From positions 1 through 42,926 of the IMG/VR virus record IMGVR_UViG_3300005584_000008: 42,926 nt of DNA. One strand, 5' to 3'. This DNA is from a virus. The notes under the pieces were generated by a model that searched no databases, was not told the DNA's origin, and saw nothing but the letters and a program-made list of their open reading frames with translations. The position numbers and the translations under genes were made by a program. Positions 1-7,450 of this stretch are shown here, in pieces (within the stretch, counting starts at the first letter, position 1; each line of letters opens with the position of its first letter).

Positions 1-1
1 A

Positions 2-670
2 ACTGGTGCAGCTGGAACAAATGCTTCAGTTACAAACACTGGCACAAGTACAGCAGCAGTTTTTGCATTTACAATTCCAAGAGGAGCAACTGGTGCCACA
101 GGTGCCACTGGACCACAAGGAATTCCTGGATCAAGCGCAACTATAGATCCAGTGCCAACAACAATAAGTTTAAACATACCAACCTCAACTGGGTTTGGCG
201 TAAACTCTAACTGGTATCCTTTGGCAAATAACCTTTATAGTTTAGGGCAGCCAACAGATACACCAAATGGAGTTACATCAAACAGATTTTGGAAAACAAT
301 ATACTCTAACACTGGAACTATCAATACGTCAGATCAAAGATTAAAAACTGAAATTGCACCATCTCAGCTAGGCCTTAATTTTATAAATGAATTAAATCCA
401 GTAAGCTATAAGTTTATTGAAGGCGGCAAAGAAATAGTAGACGGAGATATTGTTTCAATTCCTGGATCAAGAACCCACTATGGACTTATTGCACAAGAAG
501 TAAAAACAGCTTTAGATGAGTCTGGAGTTGCAGATTTTGCAGGCTGGGTAAAAATGGATATGTTAGAAGAAGACTCTATGCAGGGACTTAGATACGACCA
601 ATTTATTGCTCCATTAATTAAAGCAGTACAAGAGCTTACAGCGAGAGTTAAAGCACTAGAAGAGATCTAA
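2..670 (+). CDS. Tail fibre, collagen-like with C-terminal S74 chaperone (5' partial)
   Basis: The reading frame is open from the window edge, so the true start lies upstream. The first part shows Gly-X-Y triplets (GATGATGPQGIPG), a collagen-like trimeric fibre shaft. The last ~110 residues match the peptidase S74 intramolecular chaperone: the entry motif NTSDQRLKTEI with its Ser-Asp pair, then HYGLIAQEV, then a C-terminal helix ending in a short coiled coil (AVQELTARVKALEEI). In this family the chaperone trimerises the fibre and cleaves itself off before the conserved serine. The protein is likely an adhesin at the tail tip or a side fibre. A second, differently worded S74 end (SSLRYKENI) occurs in the fibre gene ending at 28143. 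The fibre role is inferred from domains; the receptor is unknown. Confidence 0.85.
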   Translation, partial: TGAAGTNASVTNTGTSTAAVFAFTIPRGATGATGATGPQGIPGSSATIDPVPTTISLNIPTSTGFGVNSNWYPLANNLYSLGQPTDTPNGVTSNRFWKTIYSNTGTINTSDQRLKTEIAPSQLGLNFINELNPVSYKFIEGGKEIVDGDIVSIPGSRTHYGLIAQEVKTALDESGVADFAGWVKMDMLEEDSMQGLRYDQFIAPLIKAVQELTARVKALEEI

Positions 671-673
671 GAC

Positions 674-2479
674 ATGTCATACAAATACACTGTCTTAAAA
701 GATAATCCACTTTCTTTTTTCTTATTAGATGAAGTCCGTTCTGGAACTGCTGGAGTATACAGCAACCTAACAACACAATATGCCACATATGCTGATTTAA
801 GAGATAATGGCGTTTCGTATGCAGCAATAAGTGGACTTCCAATAAAAGACTATTCTGGTAATGGTATGGAAGGATATGCAATAAATGCTTCTGCAATGGA
901 AGTCTTGCCTATAATTGGGGCGGGAGTCAGAGGAACAGAAATTAATAATGACATAGACTTATCACTAAAAGCCCCAGGCATTGCTACATACAAGAACCCA
1001 GACAGCCCATTCTCATTTGAAATATGGTTTAGTCCAGACGTATCAGATAGCCAAGAGTATTTAATTCTTGGAGACGCAACAAATAAAATAGGCCTATTTT
1101 ATAAAAATGAAAATGTAATATTTAAATGTACAGAGCAAGAAACAGTATGGTACAAAGTAAGTAAAAATCAAGTAATGCATATAGTCGGTATATTTTCTAA
1201 AGACAAGATGTCTTTGTATATAAACGGATTACTGGTTTCTGAAAAAATTATCACAACAGCATTTAAATTTACAAATGAATTAATTACTATTAATATTGGT
1301 CCAGCAAATACTGGAAAGAGATTTGTAGTAGATTCGGCAGCAATCTATAATTATGAAATTGAAGACACAAAGATTTTATCTCACTATTTGGTTGGCTATA
1401 AAGAAACTAAATATTCACAGATTGTTTATTCTAAAAACGGAACTTTATTTTCACTAAACTCTGTATCCCTAAAGCCATCAGTATCTTACAGATATCCTGG
1501 ACTTAAATCTTTAGACACTATAGTTTCAGGAGATGCATACTATAATCCAACCTATAAAAGAATAGAATTTGCCCAGACAGAATTAGTAGAAGAAAAAACT
1601 TTTGTATTTGAAGAAAGACTTTATGTGCCAAACCCAGAGAACATTGTTTCTTCTAGAATATCTTACGGGCAAGATGTAGATAACATTTTAATAGAGGTTA
1701 AAGTTCCAGGACAAGCCTGGGCGCCATGCAAAAACAATTCTGTCTTGCCATACTATAACAAAAATGAAAACTTGTCTGGTCCAATATTAGACATACGAAT
1801 TACAATGACCACACTCGACTCCTCTTTTGACCTACCCTACTTTGATAAATTAGAAATTGATTTATATTCAGATAAAGATTTTTATTCTGATAATGGCGGA
1901 GGCAAAGTTTATTCCGACTATGATTATTCACTTGGATATTACAACTATCCAGTAAGAATGCAAAATAAATACAATGGCCTATCTATGACTTCAGGACATG
2001 GATTCTCTGTAGATCTTCCAATACAGCCAAGAACCATTGAAATGTTTTTTACTCCAAGAGAAGGAAAGAATGTTTTGTTCTCATCGACTGCGGCCTCTTT
2101 TAGCTGGACTAATGCAGGAGCAATAACAAAGAGCGGAATTAGCGCAATATACGTTAATGGAATAAACAGGACATCTTCTACCAATGTATCCGACTTCTTT
2201 TTAAGCGGGGTATCCCATCACGTACTAATAGTCTTAAGCGCAATTGCCACAGGGATTAAGATGAACCAAAACCAGAGCGGTTCTGAATATGGTGGATCTA
2301 ATATCTACAGCAATTTAGCATTTTATGAAACCCCATTTACTGCTCTAGAAGCCTTAAAGAATTATAAGCTATATTGTTCAGAAAATTCATTTACCGTGCA
2401 AGACCCAGGCATAACTTTCTCAGAAAGTGCTACTGGCCGAGACAACACAGCCTACTTCACAAGATCTTTTGACGTATAG
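674..2479 (+). CDS. Structural protein with LamG/concanavalin-like domains, probable adhesin
   Basis: 601 residues, starting 3 nt after the preceding fibre gene. Residues ~95-240 read as a LamG-type jelly roll: DYSGNGMEGYA just before it, FSFEIWFSPDV, MHIVGIFSKDKMSLYINGLL, and a closing strand VDSAAIYNYEIEDTKI. The C-terminal part (~430-590) looks like a second, more diverged sandwich (IEMFFTPREGKNVLFSS, SAIYVNGINRTSS, SNIYSNLAFYETPF). Such domains usually bind glycans. Together with the S74 fibre upstream it forms a receptor-binding pair placed before the head genes. There is no signal peptide or membrane segment. The exact position on the virion cannot be told from sequence. Confidence 0.7.
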   Translation: MSYKYTVLKDNPLSFFLLDEVRSGTAGVYSNLTTQYATYADLRDNGVSYAAISGLPIKDYSGNGMEGYAINASAMEVLPIIGAGVRGTEINNDIDLSLKAPGIATYKNPDSPFSFEIWFSPDVSDSQEYLILGDATNKIGLFYKNENVIFKCTEQETVWYKVSKNQVMHIVGIFSKDKMSLYINGLLVSEKIITTAFKFTNELITINIGPANTGKRFVVDSAAIYNYEIEDTKILSHYLVGYKETKYSQIVYSKNGTLFSLNSVSLKPSVSYRYPGLKSLDTIVSGDAYYNPTYKRIEFAQTELVEEKTFVFEERLYVPNPENIVSSRISYGQDVDNILIEVKVPGQAWAPCKNNSVLPYYNKNENLSGPILDIRITMTTLDSSFDLPYFDKLEIDLYSDKDFYSDNGGGKVYSDYDYSLGYYNYPVRMQNKYNGLSMTSGHGFSVDLPIQPRTIEMFFTPREGKNVLFSSTAASFSWTNAGAITKSGISAIYVNGINRTSSTNVSDFFLSGVSHHVLIVLSAIATGIKMNQNQSGSEYGGSNIYSNLAFYETPFTALEALKNYKLYCSENSFTVQDPGITFSESATGRDNTAYFTRSFDV

Positions 2480-2482
2480 CCT

Positions 2483-2503
2483 ACAATATATTAAAAATAT
2501 TGT
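2483..2503 (+). repeat. AT-rich stem-loop after the LamG gene
   Basis: ACAATAT (2483-2489) pairs with ATATTGT (2497-2503) around a 7-nt loop, just after the stop codon at 2477-2479. The stem has only two G-C pairs and no T-tract follows, so it may be a weak end signal or an mRNA 3' end stabiliser rather than a proper terminator. Confidence 0.4.
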
Positions 2504-2522
2504 CACAGACTGGTACAGAAGA

Positions 2523-2551
2523 TGGACTTTTGTTAGGAATAATGGTAAACT
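2523..2551 (+). promoter_or_regulatory. Putative promoter ahead of the head operon
   Basis: TGGACT (2523-2528), a 17-nt spacer and an extended -10 TGG-TAAACT (-10 hexamer 2546-2551). The start codon at 2561 lies only 9 nt downstream of the -10, so the transcript would have at most a few leader bases. No Shine-Dalgarno sequence precedes that start. Confidence 0.45.
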
Positions 2552-2560
2552 GGTTAACAT

Positions 2561-2899
2561 ATGGAAATCTTAAATCAAAAAAGTCAAATCATTGAAGAGA
2601 CACGCCTAGGCATATACGTATGGGAAATGCCAGATGGCCGATGGATCGGTGATGATGATGGCAATTTCCTTTCTATAACATCAACTAAAGGCAATAGATC
2701 AAAAATAGCTGCACTCGCAGATTCAGTTAGACACTATGGTATTTATGAGGGACAGCCGAAATTCCTTTCGGGTAGAAGAAAAATTGATGATGAAGAATTT
2801 GAACATCAGAACGAAAGACTTAAATGGGGACTTACTCCAGATACATTAGATATTGGAGAATACAAAGATTCAATACTAAGAGGGGGAGCAGTAAAATGA
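2561..2899 (+). CDS. Hypothetical protein upstream of portal
   Basis: 112 residues, not recognised. It is soluble, charged and lacks membrane segments. The central part alternates acidic and aromatic residues (YVWEMPDGRWIGDDDGNFLS), and the C-terminal half is rich in Arg/Lys/Glu. Its stop overlaps the portal start (ATGA at 2896-2899), so the two are translationally coupled, which suggests a role in head assembly or packaging. The start at 2561 has no ribosome site, but a promoter-like element ends 9 nt upstream. Function unknown. Confidence 0.7.
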   Translation: MEILNQKSQIIEETRLGIYVWEMPDGRWIGDDDGNFLSITSTKGNRSKIAALADSVRHYGIYEGQPKFLSGRRKIDDEEFEHQNERLKWGLTPDTLDIGEYKDSILRGGAVK

Positions 2900-4479
2900 C
2901 ACAATTTTTAGAAGACGGACCAGAAGATACATACGAGGTATCTGTTAAAAATAGCTCAGACCTATTCTCATTTAAGAAAGAGAAAGAACACGTAGACCCA
3001 TTTGCTATTGGTATTGATGACCTTAAAAAAGTAAGAGGCCTAGGCACAAATTTTAAAAGAAAAGTAAATAGAGATTTTACAAAATCATTTACTGGTAAAG
3101 ATGGATCAGGCACACAACAGAATCTATTGCAGTCAGCAGTTACTGGATATGCAATGTTCGACCTTGTTCAACCAGTATATAATCTAGAATACCTTTCTCA
3201 GATATATGAAGTTTCAACATACAACTATGCAGCCATTAATGCCAAGGTAGCAAATATTGTTGGTCTTGGATATTCCTTTATGGAAACAAGAAAGACAAAC
3301 GATGCTATCGATGCAATAACAGATGACAAGCAATTAGATAGAGCACGTAGAAAGCTTAATAAGTTAAAGCAGGATCTTCAAGATTGGCTAGATGCAACAA
3401 ACCAAGAAGATACGTTTACTGAAACATTGATAAAGGTCTATACAGACCTAGAAGCAACTGGTAACGGCTACCTTGAAGTAGGTAGAACTACAGGCGGAGA
3501 TATTGGATATATTGGGCATATCCCAGCAAAGACTATGCGTGTAAGAAGACTTAGAGATGGCTTTATGCAATTGCTTTATGGCAAGGCTGTATTCTTTAGA
3601 AACTTTGGAGATACAGAAACCGTTAATCCAATTGGTGATTCAGAAGATAGACCAAACGAAATAATTCATTTAAAGAAATATACCCCAATGAATAACTACT
3701 ACGGCATTCCAGATATTGTAGCAGCCCAGATGTCACTTGCAGGAAACGAATTTGCTGGCAGATATAACCTAGATTATTTTGAAAATAAAGCGGTTCCAAG
3801 ATATATCATCACAGTTAAGGGAGCAAAGCTTTCTCCAGAGTCAGAAAGAAAATTGCTTGAATTCTTCCAGGTTGGACTAAAAGGAAAGAACCACAGATCA
3901 CTATATATCCCTCTACCAGCCGACACTCAAGACAATAAGGTTGAATTTAAAATGGAGCCAGTTGAAGCTGGTGCCCAAGAGTCCTCATTTAATATTTATA
4001 GACAATCAAATAGAGATGAAATTCTATTGGCACACAGAGTTCCAATTAATAAAATTGGTGTTCCAGAAGGTGTGTCCTTGGCAAATGCTAGAGACGCAGA
4101 TAAAACATTTAAAGAGCAGGTTTGCCGACCAGCTCAAATGAGACTTGAAAAAAGAATTAATTCAATAATTGAAGAAAAGACAGATGCATTAAAAATTAAA
4201 TTTGAAGAGTTGACTTTAACTGACGAAGATACTCAGTCTCAAATAGACGAAAGATATTTAAGAATGCAGGTTATTACCCCTAATGAAGTTAGAATTAGAA
4301 AAGGAATGATTCCTGTTGATGGCGGAGATGAAATGGTTGAATTAAAGCCACAGCAAGCTGCTGACCAAAAAGCAACCGCTGGCAAAACTAGGGCAAGGGA
4401 TTCAGAAAGATCTGCCGCATCTTCCGATAAGGTCGGAGAAGGCAGAAATGCAAAAGGTGACGGAAAAAAGGTTGACTAA
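2896..4479 (+). CDS. Portal protein
   Basis: 527 residues. The ATG at 2896 follows the purine-rich site AGGGGGAGCAG and overlaps the previous stop; a longer in-frame ATG at 2824 is inside the upstream gene and less likely. Features typical of the HK97/PBSX-type portal family are the N-terminal segment DLVQPVYNLEYLSQIYEVS, NYAAINAKVANIVGLGYSF, the GNGYLEV strand, the PMNNYYGIPDIVAAQMSL helix, and the long alpha-helical stem and clip with HRVPINKIGVPEG. The charged, low-complexity tail after ~residue 490 (RARDSERSAASSDK) is expected to be disordered. It forms the dodecameric DNA entry ring at one capsid vertex and is followed, as usual, by protease and capsid genes. Confidence 0.93.
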   Translation: MTQFLEDGPEDTYEVSVKNSSDLFSFKKEKEHVDPFAIGIDDLKKVRGLGTNFKRKVNRDFTKSFTGKDGSGTQQNLLQSAVTGYAMFDLVQPVYNLEYLSQIYEVSTYNYAAINAKVANIVGLGYSFMETRKTNDAIDAITDDKQLDRARRKLNKLKQDLQDWLDATNQEDTFTETLIKVYTDLEATGNGYLEVGRTTGGDIGYIGHIPAKTMRVRRLRDGFMQLLYGKAVFFRNFGDTETVNPIGDSEDRPNEIIHLKKYTPMNNYYGIPDIVAAQMSLAGNEFAGRYNLDYFENKAVPRYIITVKGAKLSPESERKLLEFFQVGLKGKNHRSLYIPLPADTQDNKVEFKMEPVEAGAQESSFNIYRQSNRDEILLAHRVPINKIGVPEGVSLANARDADKTFKEQVCRPAQMRLEKRINSIIEEKTDALKIKFEELTLTDEDTQSQIDERYLRMQVITPNEVRIRKGMIPVDGGDEMVELKPQQAADQKATAGKTRARDSERSAASSDKVGEGRNAKGDGKKVD

Positions 4480-4496
4480 ACCTAATCAACTGCTAT

Positions 4497-4525
4497 TTGC
4501 ATTATAGTAGATAAACCATTAAAAT
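4497..4525 (+). promoter_or_regulatory. Putative leaderless promoter for protease/scaffold
   Basis: TTGCAT (4497-4502), a 17-nt spacer and TAAAAT (4520-4525). The ATG of the protease gene begins 8 nt after the last -10 base, which places the expected transcription start on or one base before the start codon. No Shine-Dalgarno sequence is present in the 15 nt before that ATG. Confidence 0.45.
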
Positions 4526-4532
4526 TAAGCAT

Positions 4533-5876
4533 ATGAACATTGAAAAAGCCCAATGGTCCACAAACGGCCAAAACATTCATTTATCTGTCCCGTTCACAAA
4601 GGTGAATAGGGAGAACAGAACTGTTTCTGGATTCGCTACACTAGACAACGTAGATCAAACAGGTGATGTCGTAACAGCAGAAGCAAGCATGAAGGCATTT
4701 GAAAGTTTTAGAGGCAATCTTAGAGAGATGCATCAGCCACTAGCTGTAGGCAAAGTAGTTTCTTTCAAACCAGAAACATACTATGATCAAAAGTCAAAAG
4801 AGTTTTATAACGGAGTGTATGTTACATCGTACATCTCAAAAGGCGCACAAGATACATGGGAAAAGGTTCTTGACGGAACACTTTCAGGTTTTTCAATCGG
4901 CGGAAAGATTAAAGAGTCAGACAACGAAATGAATAAGTCAACAGGAGAGACTGTAAGATTTATTAAGGATTACGATCTAATAGAATTATCAATTGTTGAT
5001 TCACCAGCAAATGAAATGTGTAACATCATATCAATTGAAAAGATGAACGGCCAACTTGTATTCAAGGGAATGGCTGCAGATGTAGTTACAGAAAATATTT
5101 TTTATTGTGAAGAAAGCGACTCTGTTTTTATCTCAACAGACAAGACATACTCTTCTCCAGTTACTGGAAAAGAAGCTACGCTAATTGGATGGGTCGAAAG
5201 CTCAGACATAAACAAATCAAAAGAGATAGATAAGATTCTTGCTTCATTTAAGAAGTCAAGAGTTCCGTTGCCTGGAATACAAACAATAGCAAAACAGGTA
5301 AACGTACAAGGAGGTAATGAAGTGGAAAAACTAAACGCAATAGCTGAAGATTCAGTAGTAGAAATTACAGAAACAGCAATCGTTGAAGAGACCGTAGTGG
5401 CATCTAATGCACCTGCAGTCGAAGATGCACCAAACGCTGTTAACTCAGTGGAAGATGCAGACTCTGCTTCTGTAGATGTCTTTAAGTCAGTTGATGCTCC
5501 TCAAGCAGATGCTGCAGTTGAAGAACCTGATTTTGCAAAAATGTTAGTAGACCTAAAGGGATTCTTTGCAGATACTCTTAGCAAGGCTACAGAGGCAAAT
5601 GCAGTACAGGTTTCAGAAATCAAAGAAACTGTAGAGACTTTTAGCAAGAGCGTAAATGCTCAAATTACAGAGTTAGCAGAAAAGCACAGTGCACTTAGTG
5701 CCGCTGTCACAGAAATAAAGGGCACCATTGATGGTGTTCAAAAGCGTGTAGATGCCGTAGAAGGCGATACAGCAATCAAGAAGTCCTCAGACCTTGGCGG
5801 GTCTGTTGCACCAGCAGTAAACAAATCAAAATGGAACGGTTCTTTCCTCGGTTCCGTAAACGAAATATTTAACTAG
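4533..5876 (+). CDS. Prohead protease fused to scaffold-like C-terminal region
   Basis: 447 residues. Residues ~15-170 match the HK97/XkdF-type prohead serine protease: RTVSGFATLDNVDQTGDVV, REMHQPLAVGK with candidate catalytic His67, GTLSGFSIGGK with Ser118/Ser121, and LIELSIVDSPANEM near 150-162. Residues ~170-260 form a linker region. Residues ~264-447 are acidic and then helical/coiled-coil (MLVDLKGFFADTLSKA, TEIKGTIDGVQKRVDAV), as in scaffolding or delta domains. The tail ends SFLGSVNEIFN. The protease matures the prohead and degrades the scaffold. The capsid protein downstream has no obvious delta domain, which fits a separate scaffold. An in-frame internal start at 5322 could make the scaffold alone. 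Confidence 0.85.
   Translation: MNIEKAQWSTNGQNIHLSVPFTKVNRENRTVSGFATLDNVDQTGDVVTAEASMKAFESFRGNLREMHQPLAVGKVVSFKPETYYDQKSKEFYNGVYVTSYISKGAQDTWEKVLDGTLSGFSIGGKIKESDNEMNKSTGETVRFIKDYDLIELSIVDSPANEMCNIISIEKMNGQLVFKGMAADVVTENIFYCEESDSVFISTDKTYSSPVTGKEATLIGWVESSDINKSKEIDKILASFKKSRVPLPGIQTIAKQVNVQGGNEVEKLNAIAEDSVVEITETAIVEETVVASNAPAVEDAPNAVNSVEDADSASVDVFKSVDAPQADAAVEEPDFAKMLVDLKGFFADTLSKATEANAVQVSEIKETVETFSKSVNAQITELAEKHSALSAAVTEIKGTIDGVQKRVDAVEGDTAIKKSSDLGGSVAPAVNKSKWNGSFLGSVNEIFN
5308..5324 (+). promoter_or_regulatory. Internal ribosome binding site and GTG start for nested scaffold
   Basis: AAGGAGG (5308-5314) lies 7 nt before an in-frame GTG (5322-5324) inside the protease gene. This is a near-perfect Shine-Dalgarno at optimal spacing, much stronger than the start region of the host gene itself, and it falls exactly at the boundary between protease-type and scaffold-type sequence. 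Confidence 0.65.
5322..5876 (+). CDS. Putative nested scaffolding protein (in-frame internal start)
   Basis: If translation starts at the internal GTG, the product is 184 residues, identical to residues 264-447 of the protease-scaffold gene. It begins VEKLNAIAEDSVVEI, has an acidic, Ala/Val-rich first half (many Glu/Asp) and a helical second half with heptad-like spacing, a composition typical of phage scaffolds. This matches the known lambda arrangement, where scaffold Nu3 is made from an internal start in the protease gene C. Evidence is the ribosome site, frame and domain boundary; no protein data are available here. Confidence 0.6.
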   Translation: MEKLNAIAEDSVVEITETAIVEETVVASNAPAVEDAPNAVNSVEDADSASVDVFKSVDAPQADAAVEEPDFAKMLVDLKGFFADTLSKATEANAVQVSEIKETVETFSKSVNAQITELAEKHSALSAAVTEIKGTIDGVQKRVDAVEGDTAIKKSSDLGGSVAPAVNKSKWNGSFLGSVNEIFN

Positions 5877-5890
5877 GGTAGGTGAATTAT

Positions 5891-6940
5891 ATGAGCAATG
5901 AAACATTAGAAAAAGCAATCGCAGCAGGCACAACAGCCACAGCTGGTTTTGCATCAACAGCAGGTGGAGCAGGAGTACACACAGCGTCTGAAAACGGCAA
6001 CGGTGGTCTTCTAAATCCAGAACAATCAGCTCGCTTCCTAGACTATATGTTCGATTCAACCGTAATTGGAAAAGTCGCACGTACAGTTCGAATGAAGTCA
6101 GACACAACAGAGATTGATCGTATGTCAGTAGGAGAAAAGCTTGTTAAGCTTGCATCCGAAGGAGACAACACAGGTGTTAACTCAGCTGTAACTTTCTCAA
6201 AGATCTCTCTAACAACAAAGAAGCTTCGCATGGATTGGGAACTTTCAACTGAGTCTCTAGAAGACAATATTGAAGGTGCCGATCTTGAAGATCACATCGC
6301 ACGTTTGATGGCAACACAAGCAGGAAATGACATCGAAGATGTTATTCTTAACGGTGACACAGCCCTTTCAAGCGATGCACTATACAAGTCATTTGACGGT
6401 GTAGTTAAGAAGGCTAAGACCTCTGGTCGTGTAGTCGATGCAGCAGGTGCGGGAATTTCCCGTGCTGTATTTAACTCAGCGCTAAAGGCCCTTCCACGTA
6501 AGTACAAGCAACGTCGTACAGACCTTCGCTTCCTTTCAGGATCAAACTTGATCCAAGATTACTTATACTCAAACTCACAGAACATCCAGAACGTTACTCC
6601 ACAAGATATTGCCTCTGGCATTATCCGTGGTGATGTTCCTGTTCTAGGAGGTCCTGCAGGATATGTAGCTCCATACGCATTTGGTATTCCAATCGTTGAA
6701 GTTCCACTTCTTCCAGAGACACAGGCTGGTTCATACGCAAGCCCATCAGGATCACACGGAGATGTCCACTTGACATTCCCTAACAACGTGGTAATTGGTG
6801 TAAAGCGTGACGTAACAGTTTACCGCTTCTTCTGGCCACGTAAGGACTCAATCGAGTACACAATGTATACTCGTGTTGGTGTTCAAATCGAGCAAGCAGA
6901 CGCTTGGGTAGTTGTAAAGAACGTTAAGGTTGCTTCCTAA
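5891..6940 (+). CDS. Major capsid protein (HK97 fold)
   Basis: 349 residues from the ATG at 5891, preceded by AGGTG at 6-nt spacing; an in-frame GTG at 5882 is poorly placed. Family-typical stretches are LNPEQSARFLDYMFDSTVIGKVARTVRM (given in two pieces: LNPEQSARFLDYMF and DSTVIGKVARTVRM), the E-loop/P-domain region MDWELSTESLEDNIEG, the A-domain segment LRFLSGSNLIQDYL, and the C-terminal strands VTVYRFFWPRKDSIEYT and RVGVQIEQADAWVVV. Order protease-capsid-terminator is standard. All arginines use CGN codons, unlike the AGA-rich neighbours, as expected for a very highly expressed gene. A strong terminator follows. Confidence 0.92.
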   Translation: MSNETLEKAIAAGTTATAGFASTAGGAGVHTASENGNGGLLNPEQSARFLDYMFDSTVIGKVARTVRMKSDTTEIDRMSVGEKLVKLASEGDNTGVNSAVTFSKISLTTKKLRMDWELSTESLEDNIEGADLEDHIARLMATQAGNDIEDVILNGDTALSSDALYKSFDGVVKKAKTSGRVVDAAGAGISRAVFNSALKALPRKYKQRRTDLRFLSGSNLIQDYLYSNSQNIQNVTPQDIASGIIRGDVPVLGGPAGYVAPYAFGIPIVEVPLLPETQAGSYASPSGSHGDVHLTFPNNVVIGVKRDVTVYRFFWPRKDSIEYTMYTRVGVQIEQADAWVVVKNVKVAS

Positions 6941-6960
6941 TTAGGAATTAATCTCAGGAA

Positions 6961-6987
6961 AGCCCCCAATTAATTTTGGGGGCTTTT
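6961..6987 (+). terminator. Rho-independent terminator after capsid gene
   Basis: Stem AGCCCCCAA (6961-6969) pairs with TTGGGGGCT (6976-6984) around loop TTAATT, followed by a T run (6984-6987). It lies 20 nt after the capsid stop and immediately before a new promoter. Confidence 0.92.
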
Positions 6988-7012
6988 CATTTTAATTATA
7001 CAATGCTATAAT
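6984..7012 (+). promoter_or_regulatory. Promoter for head-completion genes
   Basis: TTTTCA (6984-6989), a 17-nt spacer and a perfect -10 TATAAT (7007-7012) preceded by TGC, making an extended -10. The -35 overlaps the T-tract of the capsid terminator. The next gene starts at 7040 behind AAAGGAG. Confidence 0.75.
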
Positions 7013-7039
7013 GGTTTTACCTAGAAAAAGGAGTAATAA

Positions 7040-7435
7040 ATGTCTTTTGACACATTAAAGGTCGGAGAGCTAAAAGCAATTGCAGAAGATTTTGCAGTTG
7101 AAACAGAAGGACTTAAGAACAAGCAGGACATAATTGCAGCACTAGCAGAAGAAGGTGTCACATACGAAGTGTATGCTAAGACACTAAAGGATCTAGAGGA
7201 TGCAAAAGAGGAAATTGAAATCCTCCCAGTATTTGATCCAAAGGCAGAGCGTACAGAAGATACTGTGCTAGTTAGAATGACAAGAGCAAACTTTAGGTAT
7301 GACATCTTGGGACACACGTTCACACAGGAACACCCATTTGTAGCAATGCACAAAGATTCTGCTCAGGAAATTTTTGATATAGAGGAGGGGTTTCGTTTAG
7401 CCACACCAAAAGAAGTACAGGATTATTACGGCTAA
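7040..7435 (+). CDS. Small head-module protein with SAP/HeH-like N-terminus
   Basis: 131 residues with a strong ribosome site (AAAAAGGAG) 7 nt upstream. Residues ~5-40 (TLKVGELKAIAEDF, KNKQDIIAALAEEG) look like the short helix-extended loop-helix fold of the SAP/HeH/LEM or Rho-N group, often found in small phage head proteins next to the capsid gene and able to bind nucleic acid. The C-terminal part (VLVRMTRANFRYDILGHTF) is probably beta-rich. Its place between capsid and connector genes suggests a head-completion or minor capsid role. The specific function is not known. Confidence 0.65.
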   Translation: MSFDTLKVGELKAIAEDFAVETEGLKNKQDIIAALAEEGVTYEVYAKTLKDLEDAKEEIEILPVFDPKAERTEDTVLVRMTRANFRYDILGHTFTQEHPFVAMHKDSAQEIFDIEEGFRLATPKEVQDYYG

Positions 7436-7450
7436 GCTTAACCGCACAAC

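Noticed and set aside
5317-5334. ATG directly after AAGGAGG in the protease gene
   Set aside because: Only 2 nt from the ribosome site, out of frame and ends after five codons; the in-frame GTG at 5322 has better spacing.
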